Below, in pieces: positions 15,335-19,798 of a stretch of 19,798 bases of DNA. Origin of the DNA: an uncultured Bacilli bacterium (GTDB lineage Bacteria > Bacillota_I > Bacilli_A > RF39 > UBA660); NCBI GenBank assembly GCA_947629285.1, contig CANRDA010000006.1, positions 1-19,798 on the forward strand, given 5' to 3'. Under the pieces are notes generated by a model. That model was not told the DNA's origin. It was given only the letters and a program-made list of their open reading frames with translations, and did not search any database. Position 1 is the first letter of the stretch. Every line of letters starts with the position of its first letter. A program made the translations under genes and the position numbers.

Positions 15335-16191
15335 TACTCTTCCCCCTTAATCATTAAAACCATAAGGTCATCTAAAGTTATTTTATCAATTATGGCAATA
15401 TTATATTTTGATTTAAACTCTTTTTTATTAGGAACTAATACCTTATATTCATATTTTGTTTTTTTGTATTTAATATAATCTTTTTTATCAATATCTTTAA
15501 ACTCTTTTAAAGTACATTTTACAATACCATATTTATCTAATAATTCATCAGTTGTTTTAGATAAAACAATTTCTCCGTTATTGATAAAAGTTATATAATC
15601 TGCGATGTGTTCCAAATCGGTAGTAATATGGCTAGAAAGTAAAATAGAACACTCATCTTTTTCTATTATACTTTGAAATATTTCGATAACTTCCGCACGA
15701 GCTACCGGGTCAAGTCCTGAGGTTGGTTCATCTAATATTAAAAGTTTAGGGTGATGAGATAGTGCGGTTGCTATTTCTAATTTTTTCCTCATACCTTTAG
15801 AATAAGTTTTAATCTGTTTATTTGGTAACAATGAAAATTCTTTTAAGTAATCATTAAACATTTTGGTATCCCAATTTTTATAAATACCTTTCATAGTATT
15901 ATTTATATCGTTGGGTGTAAGAATCTCAGGAAAAAACATATCATCTAATACAACTCCAATATCTTCTTTTATTTTTCTTTCGTCTTTACGATTATCAAGT
16001 CCAAAAATTTTAATTTCTCCACTATATGATTTGATTATGTCTAATATAGCTTTTATCGTTGTAGTTTTCCCCGCACCATTTTCTCCTATAAACCCCATAA
16101 TCATACCTTTAGGTAAAGTAAAAGATATATTTTTAAGTTCAAAGTTATCATATTTTTTACATAGATTTTTAATTTCTAAAATATTATCCAT
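15334..16191 (-). CDS. ABC transporter ATP-binding protein
   Basis: 285 residues from the ATG at 16189-16191. This start is preferred over one six codons upstream, which would overlap the strong GAGGAGG at 16201-16207. Motifs are complete: Walker A GENGAGKTT (36-44), signature YSKGMRKK (130-137), Walker B LLILDEP followed by TSGLD (150-161), and the H-loop SSH (186-188). The C-terminal 80 residues are lineage-specific. It energises the permease next to it for export across the membrane. The gene begins one base after the gntR stop, so all three genes form an operon. Confidence 0.95.
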   Translation of the reverse strand: MDNILEIKNLCKKYDNFELKNISFTLPKGMIMGFIGENGAGKTTTIKAILDIIKSYSGEIKIFGLDNRKDERKIKEDIGVVLDDMFFPEILTPNDINNTMKGIYKNWDTKMFNDYLKEFSLLPNKQIKTYSKGMRKKLEIATALSHHPKLLILDEPTSGLDPVARAEVIEIFQSIIEKDECSILLSSHITTDLEHIADYITFINNGEIVLSKTTDELLDKYGIVKCTLKEFKDIDKKDYIKYKKTKYEYKVLVPNKKEFKSKYNIAIIDKITLDDLMVLMIKGEE

Positions 16192-16192
16192 A

Positions 16193-16570
16193 CTATTTAT
16201 CCTCCTCATATAATATATTTAACATTTCATTTAGCGTTTTCTTATTTATACTATTCATTTTTGCAATAGTAACTGCCTTATCCATTAGTTCTTCTATCTT
16301 ATTTAATTGTTCTTCTAAAGCAATGTCTTTATTTATTTTAGCAACATAGAAACCTTTAGATGGAATATTTTTTAAATAACCCTCTTTTACTAATTCTTCA
16401 TAGGCGTTTTTTGTTGTTATAACACTACATCGAAGGTCTTTAGCTAAAGTTCTTATGGATGGTAATATTTCATTTTCTTTTAATTCATTAGAAACTATTT
16501 TTACTTTTATTTGCTCTTTAATTTGTTCATATATAGGAACTCCATTTGAATTACTTATTATAATTTCCAT
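16193..16570 (-). CDS. GntR family regulator, YtrA type
   Basis: 125 residues. The winged helix-turn-helix starts at GVPIYEQIKEQIKVKI and continues through LPSIRTLAKDLRCSVITTKNAYEELVKEGYL and SKGFYV, the GntR DNA-binding pattern. Beyond it is only a short helical tail of about 45 residues, as in the YtrA subfamily, which lacks a large effector domain and regulates linked ABC transporters. GAGGTGAG lies just before the ATG. A perfect consensus promoter with an inverted repeat over its -10 lies directly upstream, pointing to self-repression of the operon. It is the first gene, followed by the ABC ATPase and permease. Confidence 0.93.
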   Translation of the reverse strand: MEIIISNSNGVPIYEQIKEQIKVKIVSNELKENEILPSIRTLAKDLRCSVITTKNAYEELVKEGYLKNIPSKGFYVAKINKDIALEEQLNKIEELMDKAVTIAKMNSINKKTLNEMLNILYEEDK

Positions 16571-16583
16571 AACTCACCTCTTC

Positions 16584-16604
16584 TGTACATATATATTATA
16601 TACA
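16584..16604. promoter_or_regulatory. Candidate GntR operator
   Basis: Imperfect inverted repeat with half sites TGTACATAT (from 16584) and ATATACA (to 16604), so TGTA...TACA ends with AT-only centre. It covers the -10 and extends downstream of the gntR promoter, placing a bound repressor where it would block RNA polymerase. Identity as YtrA-type operator is inferred. Confidence 0.55.
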
Positions 16605-16623
16605 GATTATACACAGTTGTCAA
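16595..16623 (-). promoter_or_regulatory. Consensus promoter of the gntR-ABC operon
   Basis: On the minus strand: TTGACA (16618-16623), exactly 17 bases, TATAAT (16595-16600). Both hexamers are perfect. Predicted start about 16588, 18 bases before the gntR ATG. Confidence 0.85.
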
Positions 16624-16630
16624 TACATGT

Positions 16631-16661
16631 AAAAAGATTATCAAGCGCGTTTGATAATCTT
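16631..16661 (-). terminator. Terminator of the DUF4268 gene
   Basis: Eleven perfect base pairs, AAGATTATCAA (16634-16644) and TTGATAATCTT (16651-16661), with a GC-rich six-base loop; read leftward it is followed by TTTTT. A second smaller hairpin, TTGTCT/AGACAA (16674-16690), precedes it after the stop at 16719. It insulates the gntR promoter from read-through. Confidence 0.85.
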
Positions 16662-16718
16662 ATTCATATAAATTTGTCTTATTTAGACAACTTAACAATC
16701 AGATGAAATTTAAAATTT

Positions 16719-17855
16719 TTATACAGATTTTCTATTTTGCCTACTAAAGATATTTATATGCTTTCTAAATGCTTTATCTAATTTAATCATATTTTCCGTT
16801 AAGAAAACAATCATTTTATCCCAATCCTCTTTATCAAATATACTAACATCATCTAACCTATATGAAATACGGCTCTTTTTTTTATTATCTAATCGTTCCC
16901 ATAATAATTTATCGCCAAAAGAAGATTCAATTTCATCTTTAAAACTATAAAAATAATCATATACCTTCTTATTAAATTCTTTTTCAGAACTACTTAATCC
17001 AAATTCAACACTACAATAATTCTTAGTTACAACAAAACTAAATGGACATCCAGAAAGCCCCGAACCAGTACTTAACCAATGGTCATATTGATTTAATTCT
17101 ACATTTCTACCAGAAAACAAATCAGATTTCGTATTAAAATATGGTAATAATTTATGCCAAAACTCATTTCTGTATATTTGACAATTTGCTAAATTTTCTT
17201 TAATTTTTATATTTTCAAGAGATTTTTCATCATACCCGATCATAATATCTTCAATATCCTTAACTGGAATTATTTGTTCAGTATCAACAATTAATTGTTC
17301 TCCTACCATAAACGGAATAATTTTAATACATTGAATTTTCATTCCATATTTTCGTGCCCAAATAACTGTGTTAGTTACTTCTTTTCTAAAGTCTCTTGCA
17401 ACTAATATTATTCTTTGCGATAAATCTTGATTTAATTGTACTTCAGAAAAATCGGGTTTATTCAAAAAATCTATAATGATGTCTTCTGCACTTTCAGTTG
17501 AACCTGTTTTTATTAAATATTGTTGAAATATAGAACGTATATCATCTTTCTTTAAAGAAGAACAATATCCTGTATATTTCATAGATTGCCACACAACATC
17601 TTTGCCACTATCATCTAATTTATTTTCAATTACTACAAGATTTCCTTCCTTATCCAAAGCTAATAAATCTAGTCTTTCATTAGTATTATTAAAACCATCA
17701 AATTCTTTTTGAATGATTAATAATTCTTCCCCTAACATTGTTGGATTATTAGCTATCCATTCTTGTAAGTCCCTTCTTTCTTTTAATCCTATTTCTTTAA
17801 ATGAAACATCTTTTACTTGCTCTGCTTTTTTACTCTTACTATTAACCAAAAACAT
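16719..17855 (-). CDS. PD-(D/E)XK nuclease-fold protein with DUF4268 domain
   Basis: 378 residues from the ATG at 17853-17855, chosen because GAGGAG lies seven bases upstream; a TTG two codons earlier is too close. The N-terminal part has the PD-(D/E)XK nuclease pattern also seen in NucS/DUF91 proteins: helix LQEWIANNP, E51 in the QKEF strand, D63 in RLDLLALD, E77-x-K79 in VVIENK and Q90 with a Y four residues later. All core catalytic positions are present. The C-terminal domain (about 225-370) matches DUF4268: NEFWHKLLPYF, SGLSGCPFSF, LLWERLDNKKKSRI and a final WDKMIVFLTENM segment. Likely a DNA-acting nuclease, possibly repair or defence; no methylase, helicase or other defence gene adjoins it. 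It is a lone gene with its own terminator. Confidence 0.88.
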   Translation of the reverse strand: MFLVNSKSKKAEQVKDVSFKEIGLKERRDLQEWIANNPTMLGEELLIIQKEFDGFNNTNERLDLLALDKEGNLVVIENKLDDSGKDVVWQSMKYTGYCSSLKKDDIRSIFQQYLIKTGSTESAEDIIIDFLNKPDFSEVQLNQDLSQRIILVARDFRKEVTNTVIWARKYGMKIQCIKIIPFMVGEQLIVDTEQIIPVKDIEDIMIGYDEKSLENIKIKENLANCQIYRNEFWHKLLPYFNTKSDLFSGRNVELNQYDHWLSTGSGLSGCPFSFVVTKNYCSVEFGLSSSEKEFNKKVYDYFYSFKDEIESSFGDKLLWERLDNKKKSRISYRLDDVSIFDKEDWDKMIVFLTENMIKLDKAFRKHINIFSRQNRKSV

Positions 17856-17882
17856 AACCAAACTCCTCTCTTTACTACTTAA

Positions 17883-17907
17883 TTATTGCAACAATAAACT
17901 AATTATA
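17883..17907 (-). promoter_or_regulatory. -10 element and inverted repeat before the DUF4268 gene
   Basis: TATAAT on the minus strand (17902-17907), without a good -35. Just downstream, at the expected start point, is TTATTG-CAA-CAATAA (17883-17897), a six-base inverted repeat that may be an operator. AT-rich background makes both tentative. Confidence 0.35.
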
Positions 17908-18072
17908 ATATAAAATTTATAATTTAGACATTATTTTTTATGCTTTTCATAAAGTAAATTTTTTATTTTATAAATTATTCTAATATGAATATCTAAACAT
18001 GCTAAGAAAATATAAATATTTGATTTCTACTATAACCAGTTGTTTCTTATATAATATTAGCTAATTCGTTTA
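17908..18072. other. AT-rich stretch, nothing recognised
   Basis: This is part of a 624-base gap with no intact gene (17862-18485). No open frame, tRNA or stable hairpin is visible; it probably holds an upstream region of the DUF4268 gene plus sequence decayed beyond recognition. Confidence 0.5.
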
Positions 18073-18277
18073 TTACACCATTAACATATGAAACGTTTGA
18101 ATATTATTGGCTTCATTTGTTTCACATCTTTGTTTTCCTGCTTCAAGTTCTCTTGCATATTAAATAACTTTATTTAAATCCTTATCGTGAAATACTACCT
18201 TCTAATCATAAATAACTACAAATTCTTTAGAATATTTCTTTTTTAAAATACTTATAATTTTTATCCACATTATTCAT
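18073..18277 (-). pseudogene. Broken small gene, DUF5678-like
   Basis: Starts at ATG 18275-18277 with a GAGGAAG site eight bases upstream and a TGA-TAAAAT extended -10 at 18301-18309. It reads MNNVDKNYKYFKK, then in a frame shifted by one extra A in a run of six it continues KYSKEFVVIYD, stop (TAG), KVVFHDKDLNKVI, stop (TAA), YARELEAGKQRCE, ending at 18073. Joined across the lesions it gives about 68 residues with the pattern of small Firmicutes/archaeal DUF5678 proteins (Y-x-F, KY-x-x-x-VVI-x-D-x-KVV, D-L-x-x-V/A, AR). One frameshift and two nonsense codons make it a pseudogene. The family match is by pattern recognition only; the preserved translation signals suggest recent loss. Confidence 0.6.
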
Positions 18278-18485
18278 ATATAGTACTTCCTCATATAAAT
18301 ATTTTATCACACTTTTAATCAGTTTTATTATTTATTTACTAATTTAATATATAATTGAGTGCTATATACACTTTATTTCATTTTACATTATATTGAATTA
18401 TTAAATTTTTTGAAAATTGCCACCTAAAATAATCTTATAAAGCAAAGTAGCTTATCCTGCTAAGATTTAAGGAAGTGGAATTTTT
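18278..18485. other. AT-rich stretch, no gene seen
   Basis: Contains the former promoter region of the broken gene (18301-18309) and, near 18420-18475, a weak imperfect stem around ATAAAGC / GCTTAT that lacks a T-tract and so is not called a terminator for the metallophosphoesterase gene. Confidence 0.45.
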
Positions 18486-19328
18486 TTATTTATTCTTTAA
18501 TTCTATAATTACTAACTCTGGTCTATTATTTACTCTAAACGGTAAAATGCTATTCCCAATTCCACGACTTACAATCATTTTAGTATTATTCATTTCATAA
18601 ATACCACTTGCGTATTTAGGGAATAAGCCTTGATTAGGAGCAATTAATCCTCCAATAAAAGGTATCCTTATTTGACCACCGTGAGCATGACCTGATAAAA
18701 CTAAATCAAAATCATTTTCAGCATAAGTTTCTATAAGTTCAGGTCTATGAGATAATAAGATATTAAAATTATTTCTATCGTATTGAATAGGAATTAAACT
18801 ATCTTGAACTATTGTTGAATCATCACGATAAGTATTAGAATTAAAGCTTGGATCATCAATACCAACTAAGTTTATTTCACTATTATCTTTTTTTATTATT
18901 TCTAACTTACCATCTAAAATAATAACTTTATTTTTTTCTAGTTTATCTTTGAGCTCACCATAATTGTCAATTCTTGCCTCGTGATTGCCTGTAACATAGT
19001 AAATTGGTGCGATGTCATTAATTTTTTTTATAAATGATATAGCAATATTAACATTCGTTTTATTAGAATCTATTAAATCACCAGTTAAGACAATTATACT
19101 AGGTTTAGAATCTTTTATTTCTTCTACTAAATCATTTGTTAATTTTTTTGAATTTGTGTTATGAAAATCTGAAATTTGAGCAATTTTAAAACCATCAAAA
19201 TCTCTTGGAAGTCTATTACTTTCAACGATATAATTACTAACTTGTAGACAATTATTTTCGTAATATAAATATAAACTAACTAAAAATAATAAAATAATAC
19301 TAATTAAAATAATTATTATTTTTTTCAT
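18486..19328 (-). CDS. Membrane-anchored metallophosphoesterase, YkuE-like
   Basis: 280 residues. The N-terminal 22 residues form a hydrophobic anchor (or signal peptide) after MKK. The calcineurin-like metal-binding motifs are complete: ISDFH (D-x-H), LTGDLID (GD-x-x-D), VTGNHE (GNH-E), LLSHRPE, and LSGHAHGGQ (GH-x-H), so a dinuclear metal centre is predicted, outside the cytoplasm. The size and layout match the YkuE/LpxH-like phosphoesterases of Firmicutes, some of which act on lipid or cell-wall phosphates; the substrate is not known. TAGGAGA precedes the ATG. It lies 65 bases after the deaminase-like gene and could be co-transcribed with it. No terminator is evident. Confidence 0.92.
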   Translation of the reverse strand: MKKIIIILISIILLFLVSLYLYYENNCLQVSNYIVESNRLPRDFDGFKIAQISDFHNTNSKKLTNDLVEEIKDSKPSIIVLTGDLIDSNKTNVNIAISFIKKINDIAPIYYVTGNHEARIDNYGELKDKLEKNKVIILDGKLEIIKKDNSEINLVGIDDPSFNSNTYRDDSTIVQDSLIPIQYDRNNFNILLSHRPELIETYAENDFDLVLSGHAHGGQIRIPFIGGLIAPNQGLFPKYASGIYEMNNTKMIVSRGIGNSILPFRVNNRPELVIIELKNK

Positions 19329-19393
19329 CTAAAATTCTCCTACAAGTTCCTTTTTATCTTAATAATACACATTTTAATTTATTTTACTTATTT

Positions 19394-19798
19394 TTAATAA
19401 AGTTCATTATTATAACTTTCAAGTAGTTCTTGACATTTTTTATTTTCAATTTGATGAATTTCTAAGATATCTTTCTCTTTATTTTCTAAATAATTATATA
19501 TCATATCATCTCGAAATCCAATTTTAGCAACTTCTTTTCTATTACTTACAAAATAAATTTTTTTAATATTAGCCCAAATAACTGCTGATAAACACATAGG
19601 ACAAGGTTCACTAGTTGAATAAATAACACAACCAGTTAAATCATGAGTATTTAATTCTTTACACGCGTCACGAATAGCAATTATTTTAGCATGCGCTGTT
19701 GGGTCTTTTTCTTTTAAAACCTTATTATTTCCATAACCGATTATTTTATTATCTTTAACAACAACTGCTCCAAATGGACCACCTTCTAAATTTTTAAC
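19394..19798 (-). CDS. Guanine deaminase-like protein, 5' end beyond window, catalytic Glu replaced by Lys
   Basis: 134 residues visible; the beginning lies beyond the window. Translation continues open to the last base as VKNLEGGPFGAVVVKD, then NNKVLKEKDPTAHAK, then CKELNTHDLTGC, then SEPCPMCLSAVIWANIKKIYF and GFRDDMIY. The order matches bacterial guanine deaminase (cytidine deaminase fold), which converts guanine to xanthine. Zinc ligands are present: His of HA (codon 19691-19693) and both Cys of PCPMC. However the catalytic glutamate of HAE is Lys (AAA at 19685-19687), a one-base change from GAA, which should abolish the proton shuttle. The C-terminus is nearly full length. Guanine-specific rather than tRNA adenosine deaminase is favoured by NNKV, DPTAH and the C-terminal GF-x-DD-x-IY. 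Active enzyme status is doubtful. Confidence 0.88.
   Translation of the reverse strand, partial: VKNLEGGPFGAVVVKDNKIIGYGNNKVLKEKDPTAHAKIIAIRDACKELNTHDLTGCVIYSTSEPCPMCLSAVIWANIKKIYFVSNRKEVAKIGFRDDMIYNYLENKEKDILEIHQIENKKCQELLESYNNELY

Noticed and set aside
16719..18485. Complete multi-gene defence island around the PD-(D/E)XK protein
   Set aside because: No methyltransferase, helicase, integrase or toxin gene adjoins it; only a broken small gene and ordinary housekeeping genes are nearby.

Overview
The window looks like chromosomal core sequence of a very AT-rich, low-GC Gram-positive-type bacterium (Bacillota/Bacilli or a Mycoplasmatota-like gut lineage). Grounds: strongly AT-biased codons, a Firmicutes-type DnaE with a decayed PHP domain, RuvAB without RuvC, YtrA-type GntR/ABC genes, two lipoboxes, and Shine-Dalgarno sites of the AGGAGGTGA register. 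TGA works as a stop (for example the ATGA overlap at 1181-1184) and tryptophan is read from TGG, so the standard bacterial code applies. No tRNA, rRNA, CRISPR array, intact insertion sequence or phage gene is visible. Nearly everything is on the minus strand; rpmB is the only plus-strand gene.

Layout, left to right: a Nudix hydrolase (147-644); a probable dnaE - GNAT acetyltransferase - nucleotidyltransferase-fold operon transcribed leftward (4700 to 798); rpmB (ribosomal protein L28) transcribed rightward with its own promoter and terminator; an operon of a J-like protein lacking HPD plus an unknown protein, ending in a terminator that faces the rpmB terminator (6212-5093); a ruvA - HAD phosphatase - ruvB - polysaccharide deacetylase lipoprotein operon (9427-6284); a six-gene envelope-flavoured operon from a promoter at 14042-14050 to a terminator at 9567-9592 (PH-like protein, TM2 protein, MmcQ/YjbR protein, membrane glycerophosphodiesterase, OB-like protein, CmpB-type membrane protein); a lipoprotein gene with its own promoter and terminator; a gntR - ABC ATPase - ABC permease operon with a consensus promoter and an overlapping candidate operator (16623-14702).

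The right end is more accessory. A stand-alone PD-(D/E)XK/DUF4268 protein (16719-17855) has its own terminator. A 624-base gap upstream of it contains a broken small gene, probably of the DUF5678 type (18073-18277). Then come a membrane-anchored metallophosphoesterase and, running off the end, a guanine deaminase-like gene whose catalytic glutamate codon reads as lysine.

I do not see a clear new multi-gene system. The strongest leads are the HAK (instead of HAE) deaminase, the remnant gene in the intergenic gap, the isolated PD-(D/E)XK protein, and the HPD-less J-like protein with its uncharacterised partner. Several recognisable families here have lost residues normally needed for catalysis or partner binding (Nudix box, PHP, J domain, deaminase).
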